A stretch of 31,673 nt of DNA from Akkermansiaceae bacterium UBA1506 (lineage in GTDB: Bacteria; Verrucomicrobiota; Verrucomicrobiia; Verrucomicrobiales; DEV007), in contig DCQY01000104.1 of assembly GCA_002323995.1 (NCBI GenBank), positions 1 through 31,673 on the forward strand, written 5' to 3'. The notes under the pieces are model-generated. The model made no database searches. It was not told the DNA's origin and saw nothing but the letters and a program-made list of their open reading frames with translations. How positions within the stretch are numbered: position 1 is the first letter of the stretch; each line of letters starts with the position of its first letter. Position numbers and translations under genes: made by a program. Shown piece after piece: positions 1 through 8,664 of this stretch.

Positions 1-621
1 TGTCTTACCGGTAATGATGATAACCTAAAGCGAGTCCTCGACTACCTCGACGATGAGGGACTGACAGAGAACACGGTCGTCATTTACACCTCAGACCAAG
101 GATACTGGCTTGGCCAACATGGCTTCTATGACAAGCGTCTCGCCCTTGAAACTTCCATCCGCATGCCCTTTCTCATTCGATATCCGAAAATGATCCAACG
201 AGGCAGCAAGAATCACGATCTCTGTATCAACGTAGACATCGCCCCGACTCTTCTTGAACTTGCCGGGGCTGAAACCCCTGAGTCGATGCAAGGGCGGAGC
301 TTAGTTCCCCTGCTCAAAGGTGAAACGATAGATGATTGGCGAACCTCACAGTTCTACGCCTACTGGAGCACGCCAAAACATCACGGAATTCGAACCCAGC
401 GTTACACCTATATCCATCTCGAGGGGCACCCGCCGGAACTCTTCGATCGCCAGGCTGATCCAGACCAGCGACACAATATTGCGAGCAACCCTGAAAACGC
501 TGCCGTCCTCACCAAACTCGAAACCGAGCTCCAGCAGCAAATTACTGAAGTGGGTATCACCCCTGAAGAACTCCCGGTCGGGGGAACGATTGATGGAGGT
601 CGACAGCCAACCCTGAGGTGA
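1..621 (+). CDS. Arylsulfatase, iduronate-2-sulfatase-like (3' part)
   Basis: The frame is open from the first base, so the gene starts before the window; 206 C-terminal residues are visible. The family hydrolyses sulfate esters of polysaccharides and is usually exported. The stretch SDQGYWLGQHGFYDKR is the metal-site region typical of iduronate-2-sulfatase-like and related sulfatases (Asp and His ligands). It is followed by RMPFLIRYP, by the motif DIAPTLLELAG, and by the usual tail with ELFD and a D-P-x-x-x-x-N-I segment. The catalytic Cys or Ser motif lies outside the window, so activity and subclass cannot be judged. A second, broken sulfatase gene follows on the same strand after 56 bases, which suggests a former tandem pair. 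Natural substrate unknown. Confidence 0.93.
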   Translation, partial: CLTGNDDNLKRVLDYLDDEGLTENTVVIYTSDQGYWLGQHGFYDKRLALETSIRMPFLIRYPKMIQRGSKNHDLCINVDIAPTLLELAGAETPESMQGRSLVPLLKGETIDDWRTSQFYAYWSTPKHHGIRTQRYTYIHLEGHPPELFDRQADPDQRHNIASNPENAAVLTKLETELQQQITEVGITPEELPVGGTIDGGRQPTLR

Positions 622-677
622 AAAATAAACGTTTCACCCTTTTACTTGTGAAGGGATTCACTTGTAGTCCCTATTCT

Positions 678-955
678 ATGAAGAAGCGTTTTTTCACATC
701 CTTCATTCTTGGCGTCGCCAGCGCTTTCCTGATACCTATTTCGGCCGAGGCTGAAAAATCCAGGCCCAATATTCTAATCCTCTAGGGGACGCCCTTGGCT
801 TCGGCGACCTCACCTCCTACAACGCGGACTCCAAGATCCCAACCCCTCACCTCGATCAACTCGCTGCCGAACACCCGGAGCGGGTGGCGGAACTGCAGAA
901 CTTACTCAAGCAGAGCTGTGAACAGGGATATTCCGCTCCTCGCCTCGCCAAGTAA
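678..955 (+). pseudogene. Sulfatase pseudogene with large internal deletion
   Basis: An ATG at 678 opens a typical exported sulfatase N-terminus: signal peptide MKKRFFTSFILGVASAFL, then RPNILIL. The amber codon at 783-785 interrupts it. The homologous reading resumes one frame away at 788 as DALGFGDLTSYNADSKIPTP then HLDQLAAE, the classic continuation of a sulfatase N-terminus (normally LADDLGFGD). It then jumps directly to HPERVAELQNLLKQ and a tail ending at the TAA 953-955, which reads like the far C-terminus of the same family. About 400 residues, including the catalytic CxPSR region, are absent. This points to an internal deletion plus a small indel and stop at the head. The bases from 956 to 1079 hold no recognisable gene. 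Confidence 0.85.
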
Positions 956-1079
956 ATTAAACCAGGGACAAACACCTGGAAAAGATCCGACCTCCTACTC
1001 TCTGGCTTTTAGGGGAGCGGATTTTGTGCGTGCACCCAAAAGAGCGGGGCAAAAAGGCAACTTCGCAGAGACTCCCTGA

Positions 1080-3170
1080 TTACTCACTTAAGGGATCGCC
1101 ATAAGCATCAACGAGAGGCGGCTCACCACTATTTATGATTTTCTCGATAACCGAGCCGAGCTTCTCGTCAGCCGCTTGAGCTTCCTCGCTGAAATCGCCA
1201 GTGATCTCCATCTCGATTGGGATCAGTGGATCAATCTTCATGAGGCGACCGTCTCGGTAACGCTTGAAGCGTTTATCGAGGGCAAAGACTGAGCGGTCGA
1301 ATTTTTCTTTGTCCCAACCCGGACGAGGGTCATACCAGCAAAAAATCGCTTCGCGAGGATTGGGGTGCTCCCTTCCGAACAGCTGTGGGGCAAAGCTTTG
1401 CCCATCAGCTTCCCACCAGTCTTCAACCTTGAGGCGAGCAAGGTCCGCCAGCGTGGGAACAAAATCTGAAGCATCCACTAGGTCCTCGCAGACGGCTGGC
1501 TCAATCGTAGCAGGCCAACTGGCAATGAGAGGAACGCGAACGCCTGATTGGATCGGATAGGCTTTTCCTCCCTGAATCTCGACACCATTCATCGTCGAAG
1601 TGATGCGGCGATCGGTTCCATTATCGCTGTAGAAAATGACGAGTGTATCCTCCCGAAGCCCCTGCTCCTCCAGTTTGTCGACAAGCTGTCCTACAAGTTT
1701 GTCCATGTAGGTCATCATGTCAGGGAAAAAGGCGGTGTCCTCTTCGTAACGACGGGACGCGTCTTTCCAGGCCTCGGAGTCCGGCGTGGGATTAAAGGGC
1801 CAATGCGGCAGGGCCATGGGATAGTATACAAACATCGGCTCGTCTCCATCTTTGTTGCGCTCCATAAAATCTGCGATCTTACCGACCCAGATGTCTTCTC
1901 CATATTCCCCTTCAAAGGTTTCAATAGTGCCATTGTTATCCATCTTTGGATCCGGATAGCGCGATCCCTTGTCCTCCGTATCCCAGGAGTGGAAAAGTGA
2001 GTATTCATCAAAACCTGCGTCCGCCACCTTCATCCCGGTGCCACGGCGCCGTTCTGCGTTGGGCCAATCCGGCGGATCGTAGCTCTGCAGCTGCCACTTC
2101 CCGGCAATGAAGGTCTTATATCCTGCCGCCTGCATCCGATGGCCAAACGTCTTTTCCTTCGGATCGAGAATGCCGAAGTAGGTCCAGTTGCGATGATTGT
2201 ATTTGCCAGTCATGATCTGCACCCGGGTCGGTGTGCAAAGCGGTTGGGAGTAAGCGTGGGTAAACTTCAACCCAGTGGCCGCCAGTTCGTCAATGCGCGG
2301 GGTCTCGTAGTCTTCGCCACCGTAGCAGTTGAAAGCTTCCACCCCGACATCATCGGCTAGAATAAGAACGATGTTAGGACGTTTCCCGTTGGTTGGTTCG
2401 GTCTTCGCATCAATCCAGTTTTCATTCGCTGCTGCCTCTATCACGCGAAAGGCTCGCAACTCATGGCGCGAGGTTCCAGTTGTCAGAGAGATCTTTGACT
2501 TGGGCGTCGCAAAGGCTCTCAGTTCACCGGAGACGGTCACGGCATCGCCGTGCTCATCAATAACCGTGGTCAGAGCCCGGCCATCGATCATCTCGAGCCT
2601 AAGCGTATACCATTTGCCCGCTTCGTAGACAGCTGGCTTATTCCCTATTGTGATTCGGTTGTCGCGCCACTGAAGCCACTTCTTCTCCGGCTTTGGAAAG
2701 ACCTCATCCTTGTAGATATGCTCCAGGGTCAGACCGGTCGGAACAAAGTCATTGTCCCAATTGGCCCAAGCGGAACAGATATGGCCCTTCTTGATGGCTT
2801 CCCGATTATCGACCGCAATCCTAACGGACTGCTTGCCTGCATTATCGCGTTCTAAAAATCGGAACTCCAGTTCAACAATGAGATCCCCTAACTCAGTTGG
2901 TGGCGTGAAAGTGATGACTGGAGTGTGGCCGTCCTCCTCATTAATGGTTCCTTCAATCCCATCATCCGTTTTGACCCAGTCACCAAATGTGGTTCGCGCT
3001 ACCCAACTACTATCTTTCAGTAGGGTGTTCTTCCCCTTAGGGTAGGGGCCTTCAGCAAAGCCCTCCTCAAAAATCACCTCTCCTGGAATAGCGAGCTGGC
3101 TCCAGGCCGGTTCGAAAAAAAGTGAGTTTGCTGCCAACAGCAGCAGAAAAAATTTTAAGCAACCTCTCAT
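1080..3170 (-). CDS. Secreted sulfatase with N-terminal ConA-like domain
   Basis: Type I sulfatase of 696 residues. A hydrophobic signal peptide (RGCLKFFLLLLAANSLFF) leads into a roughly 220-residue region with beta-rich character that resembles concanavalin-like/DUF1080-type sugar-binding sandwiches. The sulfatase domain begins near residue 265 with RPNIVLILADDVG. The formylglycine motif is C-T-P-T-R at 312-316; Thr replaces the more usual Ser but the CxPxR core needed by the formylglycine-generating enzyme is kept. FYSDNGTDR supplies later metal ligands. The reading frame can be extended ten codons upstream to a TTG, but ATG at 3170 has GGAG four bases ahead and fits the signal peptide. It lies tail-to-tail with the pseudogene and is divergent from the propeller gene. 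Acts outside the cytoplasm; substrate unknown. Confidence 0.9.
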   Translation of the reverse strand: MRGCLKFFLLLLAANSLFFEPAWSQLAIPGEVIFEEGFAEGPYPKGKNTLLKDSSWVARTTFGDWVKTDDGIEGTINEEDGHTPVITFTPPTELGDLIVELEFRFLERDNAGKQSVRIAVDNREAIKKGHICSAWANWDNDFVPTGLTLEHIYKDEVFPKPEKKWLQWRDNRITIGNKPAVYEAGKWYTLRLEMIDGRALTTVIDEHGDAVTVSGELRAFATPKSKISLTTGTSRHELRAFRVIEAAANENWIDAKTEPTNGKRPNIVLILADDVGVEAFNCYGGEDYETPRIDELAATGLKFTHAYSQPLCTPTRVQIMTGKYNHRNWTYFGILDPKEKTFGHRMQAAGYKTFIAGKWQLQSYDPPDWPNAERRRGTGMKVADAGFDEYSLFHSWDTEDKGSRYPDPKMDNNGTIETFEGEYGEDIWVGKIADFMERNKDGDEPMFVYYPMALPHWPFNPTPDSEAWKDASRRYEEDTAFFPDMMTYMDKLVGQLVDKLEEQGLREDTLVIFYSDNGTDRRITSTMNGVEIQGGKAYPIQSGVRVPLIASWPATIEPAVCEDLVDASDFVPTLADLARLKVEDWWEADGQSFAPQLFGREHPNPREAIFCWYDPRPGWDKEKFDRSVFALDKRFKRYRDGRLMKIDPLIPIEMEITGDFSEEAQAADEKLGSVIEKIINSGEPPLVDAYGDPLSE

Positions 3171-3469
3171 GCGGCTCCATTGATAGTCGTTTGACCTCAA
3201 ATCGCCAAGCTGACACTTTAGTTCTTTCCTCCTGCCATCGCGCTGTCACAAAGACTGCGGGAGTATGAGTTTTATCTTCCGCGAGCAACCGCCGCCCGCG
3301 CGCAAGAGTTTTAATTATTCTGGGTTTTCCCAAACAATATTACTTAGTGGCCTCACAAATTAGTAGCTGAAATTTAACTACTAGCGCAAATCTTCCTCGC
3401 GAGGCTAGGCTTCAATCCTGCTTGCCGATTTGACTGCTCAAACATTAAAATCCGACACCTTAGCTGATC
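3171..3469. other. Divergent intergenic region with two inverted repeats
   Basis: This 299-base gap separates two genes that point away from each other, so both promoters should lie here. I could not find a convincing -35/-10 pair; TTGACT at 3430-3435 has no good partner. Two symmetrical elements stand out. One is an inverted repeat TAGTAG/CTACTA at 3361-3366 and 3378-3383 with an 11-base spacer. The other is a perfect ten-base palindrome CCTCGCGAGG at 3395-3404, about 65 bases before the ATG of the propeller gene. Either could be an operator, but nothing ties them to a regulator. No gene is seen here. Confidence 0.4.
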
Positions 3470-4630
3470 ATGAATCACTCACTCAAAATTGGTCTTTTGT
3501 TGTTACCGTTGTCTGCCGCGGCTGAAATCAACTGGAAAAAACACGTCATTCAAAAACCAATCCTCAGTATGATTAATTCCGCCGTCGCTCACGATTGGGA
3601 TGGTGATGGTGACATGGATATACTCTCATCCCTTCAGGGAGAGGTCTTTCTTTACCAAGGCCCCGACTGGAAGCGACATTCTATCCATACTTTCGGCGAC
3701 GGTCAGTCACGAAATAAAATGCGTCCCGCCTGCATCCATAGTTGTCTTATGGATGTTGACGGTGACGGAGATCATGACTTCATCGGTTCAAATAATACAG
3801 TCTTCTGGCTCGAATGCCCCGACGATCCATTCTCAGGCGAGCCGTGGAGATTCCGCCTTGTCGATGATGTCATCCTCGGAACCCACTGCCTCATCACCGG
3901 TGATGTGAATCAGGACGGCAAAGTCGACTTGATCGCCAACTCAGGTCGCGACGAGCGCGGCACTATTTTGCCTCATTCGCTCACTTGGATCGAAGTTCCC
4001 GAGAATCCAGGCTCCGCTAAAGAATGGATCCGCCACGTCTTTGCCGACCGAGACGCTCCGGGAGGTTCACATTACACCGGTTTCGGGGACGTGAATGGCG
4101 ATGGTCGCCCCGACATTAGTTGTGCGGCAAAAGGAGGAGAGAAGAACCCGAATGGCGAGTGGTTTGCTTGGTGGGAACAACCTGAGGATCCCACCAAGGT
4201 TTGGAAAAAACATCTCCTTGCCGAGAATCAAGTAGGCGCCACTAACATCATGCCCGCTGATCTAAACGGAGATGGCAAGGTCGATTATTTCGCCACTAGA
4301 GGTCATGGTAACGGTGTTCTCTGGTTCAAAGGGCCCCATTTCGACTTGATAGAAATCGATCCCGATCTCGGTTACCCCCACTCCCTCGACCTCGCAGATT
4401 TAGACAACGATGGAGATATCGATGCCGTAGCCTGCGGCAAAGACGCCGATGGTGTGGCCGCCTGGTATGAAAACGATGGTTCGGGCAACTTCACCAAACA
4501 TGTCGTCGGCACAAACCAAGGCTCCTATGACACTCGATTTGTTGACATAGATTCCGATGGAGACCTCGATATTCTCATTGCGGGCCATACTAGCAACAAT
4601 ATTGTCTGGTTCGAGAATATCATCGAGTGA
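3470..4630 (+). CDS. Secreted FG-GAP/VCBS seven-bladed propeller protein
   Basis: 386 residues with a short signal peptide (hydrophobic stretch about 5-18, cleavage probably after AAA). Seven calcium-binding motifs of the form D-x-D/N-x-D-G-x-x-D occur at residues 42-50, 95-103, 145-153, 207-215, 264-272, 310-318 and 359-367. Most blades also carry a V/L-x-W-F/I-E-type strand. Seven motifs fit a complete seven-bladed integrin-alpha-like propeller with no other domain attached. Such proteins bind ligands or act as lyase/hydrolase scaffolds; no catalytic residue can be assigned. The gene is convergent with the beta-helix gene, their stop codons being only six bases apart, and lies beside sulfatases, so a role in glycan binding outside the cell is plausible inference. 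Confidence 0.88.
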   Translation: MNHSLKIGLLLLPLSAAAEINWKKHVIQKPILSMINSAVAHDWDGDGDMDILSSLQGEVFLYQGPDWKRHSIHTFGDGQSRNKMRPACIHSCLMDVDGDGDHDFIGSNNTVFWLECPDDPFSGEPWRFRLVDDVILGTHCLITGDVNQDGKVDLIANSGRDERGTILPHSLTWIEVPENPGSAKEWIRHVFADRDAPGGSHYTGFGDVNGDGRPDISCAAKGGEKNPNGEWFAWWEQPEDPTKVWKKHLLAENQVGATNIMPADLNGDGKVDYFATRGHGNGVLWFKGPHFDLIEIDPDLGYPHSLDLADLDNDGDIDAVACGKDADGVAAWYENDGSGNFTKHVVGTNQGSYDTRFVDIDSDGDLDILIAGHTSNNIVWFENIIE

Positions 4631-4643
4631 CAAAGGTCACTTG
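4624..4643. terminator. Hairpin spanning both convergent stop codons
   Basis: Perfect arms AGTGAC and GTCACT (4626-4631 and 4636-4641) enclose the loop AAAG; a G-T wobble and a C-G pair extend the stem to eight pairs. The stem contains the TGA of the propeller gene (4628-4630) and the TGA of the beta-helix gene on the other strand (4637-4639). There is no flanking T-run, so it is not a standard intrinsic terminator, but it could impede transcription or decay from both sides. Confidence 0.35.
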
Positions 4644-6526
4644 CTCAGGTAGACCCAAGCGTGTTGGCTCATCTCCCGGGTCTCTCCTCCTTGAGTTTCA
4701 CGAAACCACAGTGAAACCGGGCGACGATTAAAATTTCGCTCAGCGATCCCTGATAACACCGCAGAGCTATTGCGGATAAGGAATGCTGGCTCCTCTCTAA
4801 TCCAGCCCTGATTCGAGTATACAAAAATTCCCGTCGCGTCGGTGATGCCACCATCGGTTGTCTCAATTAGCGTGCCGGTTCGCTCCGCCCTCATCCCTAA
4901 AATCCATAACTTACCTCCACGGTTGCGAATTTTTGTTCCCTTGCCTCGACAGGTAATCTGTCGGCACCAAGCGCTCTGGTTAGGAGAAAGAAGTTCAAGG
5001 TGACCACAAAAGTCATCGAGGAAAATATCCCCGGAACCCTGTCCGAAGACCCGAGCGCCCGCCACCGAACTCACCACGAGAGTTCGGGCGGACTCGCTTT
5101 GGATCACTAATTCAAGTTCGCCACCCCTCAGTCCCTTCCAATTTTCGAGGCGCTCGATGACTACTGTCGAGGCATCTGCAAGGCCATCGGGATGCTGGCC
5201 GTCCACGAGTTGCCAGACTGCTCCACTTTCTGTATGACAACTACCCTCCAGACCAATAATGCGTCGCACAGGCCCTCGAATCTTTAGCTCCCCTTCAAAA
5301 CGAAACCTCGAACCGCCGGGCAAATAAATTGTCTCAGCACCGGAGTCAATTGCTCGCTGAAGGGCGCCAGTAGAATCTGACTCGCCGGTCGGATCCGCTC
5401 CAAACTTTAGGATATTGATCCAACTCGAAACCGGATCCCCCCAATGAACCGCAGGCGTCTCTTTCACCGGCAGATGCTCCACGAAGCCTGCTGCTGCGAA
5501 AGTTGGGTCATCAAGATGGCGAAACTGGCTCACCACATTTCGATGCGAGGTGTCTTCGATAAGATGCGCTGACCCGATCCTGTCATCTTGGGCCCGATTA
5601 CGGTCAGAATGGTCAATTGCCTTTTGATATCCAGCTACCTCCACGTTGCGAAAATACATCTGACGCTGGTTCGCGATTCCCGGAAGCGAGTTATCAGGTT
5701 CCAACCCAATAATCTGAGAGTCCATTAGAGTCATGGCCCCCCATGAGTCCTTTTCGTTATAAACCGCAGGGACCCAGTTATGACTCACCAATCCCCGCAG
5801 AAATACCATTTGGTGATAGTTCCACCAACCCAGGCGCCTTTGATCGCGAAGTATCACGTTTTCGAATGTGATCGAATTCAACGGCCACTTGGTGGAAATA
5901 CCATACTCAAAACCCTTCACCGCGATATTCTCGACCAGCAGAGAGCCTATCTCATCGGTATAGCCTAAATCTAACCCAGTGATGCCTGAGTCCTCTTCCG
6001 CCTCGATTACTACATTCCTAATACATCCTTGATTGCTGGCATTGAACTGCAAACCAACAGCGGCCGGGTTCTCTGCACCTACCAAGATTTTCAAATCACG
6101 AACGGCGTTGCGAAGGTGGTTGGCGGGCATCGCTCCGGTCCAGATCACAGGCCGGGGGTCACTGCCGGAAAAGGCTGTCGAACCGTCTGGCACGCAGATC
6201 GTGGAATGAAGAATTCCCGCCCCTTGAAGAATCGTCCGTTTCTGGGATTCGCTCTCACTTTCCCCTACTGGCCATCTTAGCGTATCACTGACCTGATAAT
6301 CACCCGAAGGAAGATAAATGATCCGATTTCCGTTAGGATGAGCGTCTAACGCAGACTGAATAGCCTCGGTATCATCCACCCCATCGTCTGGAAATGCCCC
6401 GAAGTTCCTCACGTCGACTACTCCTCCGTCTTCTGGAAAAACCACGGGGATCGACAGATCCTGCCCCTCGACAAGGAGCGGACAAACCATCGCCAACCCG
6501 GCGATAATCTGGTTTAGCTGGTTCAC
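4637..6526 (-). CDS. Secreted double beta-helix protein (pectate lyase 3/GH55-like)
   Basis: A 629-residue exported protein when read from the GTG at 6526, which gives the signal peptide VNQLNQIIAGLAMVCPLL; AGGAAG and GGG lie just upstream. The frame stays open to a far upstream ATG at 6658, but that stretch is Arg-rich, unlike a signal peptide, and overlaps the divergent kinase gene. Two copies of the pectate-lyase-3 opening motif are present: VDVRNFGAFPDDGVDDTEAI near residue 35 and ILKFGADPTGESDSTGAL near 370, each followed by a YLPSG or YLPGG strand. Two such units in tandem are the hallmark of GH55-like and phage-tailspike double right-handed beta-helices. The activity may be polysaccharide lyase or hydrolase; no catalytic residues can be named with certainty. 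Divergent from a two-component pair 71 bases away. Confidence 0.82.
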   Translation of the reverse strand: MNQLNQIIAGLAMVCPLLVEGQDLSIPVVFPEDGGVVDVRNFGAFPDDGVDDTEAIQSALDAHPNGNRIIYLPSGDYQVSDTLRWPVGESESESQKRTILQGAGILHSTICVPDGSTAFSGSDPRPVIWTGAMPANHLRNAVRDLKILVGAENPAAVGLQFNASNQGCIRNVVIEAEEDSGITGLDLGYTDEIGSLLVENIAVKGFEYGISTKWPLNSITFENVILRDQRRLGWWNYHQMVFLRGLVSHNWVPAVYNEKDSWGAMTLMDSQIIGLEPDNSLPGIANQRQMYFRNVEVAGYQKAIDHSDRNRAQDDRIGSAHLIEDTSHRNVVSQFRHLDDPTFAAAGFVEHLPVKETPAVHWGDPVSSWINILKFGADPTGESDSTGALQRAIDSGAETIYLPGGSRFRFEGELKIRGPVRRIIGLEGSCHTESGAVWQLVDGQHPDGLADASTVVIERLENWKGLRGGELELVIQSESARTLVVSSVAGARVFGQGSGDIFLDDFCGHLELLSPNQSAWCRQITCRGKGTKIRNRGGKLWILGMRAERTGTLIETTDGGITDATGIFVYSNQGWIREEPAFLIRNSSAVLSGIAERNFNRRPVSLWFRETQGGETREMSQHAWVYLSK

Positions 6527-6597
6527 TGTCCCTATCTTCCTACTAAGCGCAGTTTTAGGCAACCTTGATGAACCCCTGATACACGCTTGGGGATGGC

Positions 6598-8664
6598 TTG
6601 AAGGGGCCAGCCTTCTGTGCCTCGCTGACACGGCCAATTCGTGATACCTTGTCTCCATTGAATTGGAAACCTACAGCTACGGTTCTTGCCTCCTTTTTCC
6701 TGACAACTGCTAATGCAGCTGAGTTGCCAGTATCAGTCGAACGGCTCCGAACTGTCGATGAGGTCCGCCTGCTGACCTACGCCGAAGCACGCATGGCTCC
6801 GCCGGTGCTGCTTCGTGTGACCGTTGTTTCTCATCTCGATGGTGGTTTCGATGGTCAGGGTGTCACGGGGGGACTCTTCTTTGAGACCCTGAACAATGAG
6901 TTGCCGCCGCTTGGTGAATTTGTCGAAGTCTACGGTAACGTCACCGGGGGATTTTATGGACCCTATATCGTTGTCGATGAGATCCATCAGCGGGGCCAGC
7001 GTAATCTTCCACGACCACTGATCTTTCGTCCTGATTTTGTTCAGACTGGCATTGGGGATAATCGCCTGATTTCTATCGAGGGCTTGATGGTCGATGTAGA
7101 GTTCGATGAATCTAATAAACGCGGAAAAGGTTTGATCGTGAACGGGCAAACGGATCTCACCATCCGCTTCAGAAATGAAGAAAGCGATTTCAACGCTACC
7201 GAGATACAACGAATGATAGGGGCGTGGGTGCGCGTTCAAGGCAGCGGTGCGCCCCTTTTTAATGACGCTCGACAACGAATCGGTTCTGATATCGTTTGTT
7301 CTAGCCAGAGTTTTATTGAGGTGGTCAACGAGGGCCTCACCACCCAGTATGTCCCACTTGGCGATATTGGACGCTGGGATTCAAGGCGTGCAACCCCCGG
7401 CCTTGTCCGCACTATCGGTAAGGTCACACTTGTCGAGGGACTAAACCAAATCGTCATTCAATCCGGGGACAAAGGGGCAAGGGTAAAGACAATGCGCCCA
7501 CATGAGACCAAAGTTGGAGACACACTTGAGTTTAAAGGCCTACCTGACAATGACGGATACTTTGTTGGTTTACGTTATGCCAGTAACTCGCTATCAACCG
7601 CAGAAGTCTCTGTTAATGAACCACTGAAAATCGAAGATTCTCTCTCACGTGAAAACGCTTTTCAGCTGGTGTCTCTGTCCGGAAAATTGATTGGTCGAGA
7701 GGGCCGCATTCTAAACTTGGAATCCGGTAACAATCTCATCCCAGTCACTCTTCCAGAAAAATTCCCTGGCGAAAGTCTACCCGCTGAGGGCAGCACCATC
7801 AACATTACCGGAGTGAAGATTGTTGACGCCGATGAACGCGGTGAACTCAGGTCCGTCACTATCATGATGAGAAGCCTTGAAGATCTTGCGATACTCGCCA
7901 CTCCTTCGTGGTGGACACCAAAACGTTACTGGACGGTGATGCTATTTTTGGCAGGAATCACCCTTCTTGTATTGGTTTGGACCTTCGCTCTCAACCGGCA
8001 GGTTTCCTCGCAGACTACTCTTATCGAAAGCCAAATTCAGTCTAATGCTGCCCTTGAAGAACGAAATCGTATCGCCCGGGAGTTACATGATACCCTTTCG
8101 CAGGGTTTCTCCGGAGTCGGATACCAACTCGCTTCAATTGACAATCACCTTGAGACTGATCCCGACAAAGCACGGTCAAAACTCGCCGCAGCAAGAGGAA
8201 TGGTGGAACACAGTCTCGCTGAAGCCCGCGACTCTCTAACTGGGCTCCGTATACCATTAGCAGCAGAGTCACTCAAGTTTCCCGATTCTATGCTCGAAAT
8301 AATGTCAGAACGCTGTCAGGAAGCATCGATCGAGCTTGAGATCATTCCAATCGCAGAATCGACCCTCTTTCAACTGGATACTGAAACCGCATATGCCTGC
8401 CATCGTATTCTTCTTGAGGCATTGGCTAACGCCATTCGACACAGCGATGCCTCTAAGTTCACCGTAACCTTTCGAGAGTCTGGAAAAACATGGGAATTCA
8501 CTGTGCGCGATGACGGTGATGGTTTTGATGCACAAACTCCTATTGGTATTGGACACTATGGATTGCAGGGGATGAAAGAACGAGCGCGACAAATTGGTGC
8601 CAAGCTCAATATCGAATCCTCGAAAGACGGTACATCCGTTGCTTTAATTTTACCCAAGGTATGA
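6598..8664 (+). CDS. NarL-type sensor histidine kinase with novel-looking sensor
   Basis: 688 residues. An N-terminal hydrophobic segment (about 27-40, ending ANA) is a probable signal peptide. An extracytoplasmic region of roughly 400 residues follows. It is beta-rich and contains at least three similar-looking units (about 70-145, 265-330, 357-425) with OB-fold-like patterns such as LVRTIGKVTLVEGLNQIVI and LVSLSGKLIGREGRILNL. One membrane helix lies at about 445-465. The cytoplasmic part has a HisKA_3 dimer domain with RELHD (phospho-His497), then an ATPase domain with the N box EALANAIRHS (Asn611), DDGDGF at 638-643 and GLQGMKERA. The start is unsure: TTG 6598 has a G-rich upstream, while TTG 6649 or 6658 would also leave a signal peptide. 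Its stop overlaps the regulator start (ATGA), so the two are translationally coupled. Confidence 0.92.
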   Translation: MKGPAFCASLTRPIRDTLSPLNWKPTATVLASFFLTTANAAELPVSVERLRTVDEVRLLTYAEARMAPPVLLRVTVVSHLDGGFDGQGVTGGLFFETLNNELPPLGEFVEVYGNVTGGFYGPYIVVDEIHQRGQRNLPRPLIFRPDFVQTGIGDNRLISIEGLMVDVEFDESNKRGKGLIVNGQTDLTIRFRNEESDFNATEIQRMIGAWVRVQGSGAPLFNDARQRIGSDIVCSSQSFIEVVNEGLTTQYVPLGDIGRWDSRRATPGLVRTIGKVTLVEGLNQIVIQSGDKGARVKTMRPHETKVGDTLEFKGLPDNDGYFVGLRYASNSLSTAEVSVNEPLKIEDSLSRENAFQLVSLSGKLIGREGRILNLESGNNLIPVTLPEKFPGESLPAEGSTINITGVKIVDADERGELRSVTIMMRSLEDLAILATPSWWTPKRYWTVMLFLAGITLLVLVWTFALNRQVSSQTTLIESQIQSNAALEERNRIARELHDTLSQGFSGVGYQLASIDNHLETDPDKARSKLAAARGMVEHSLAEARDSLTGLRIPLAAESLKFPDSMLEIMSERCQEASIELEIIPIAESTLFQLDTETAYACHRILLEALANAIRHSDASKFTVTFRESGKTWEFTVRDDGDGFDAQTPIGIGHYGLQGMKERARQIGAKLNIESSKDGTSVALILPKV

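Noticed and set aside
795..1079. Open frame of 94 codons over and beyond the sulfatase pseudogene
   Set aside because: It is out of frame with the recognisable sulfatase remnants and its translation has no family features; it is chance.
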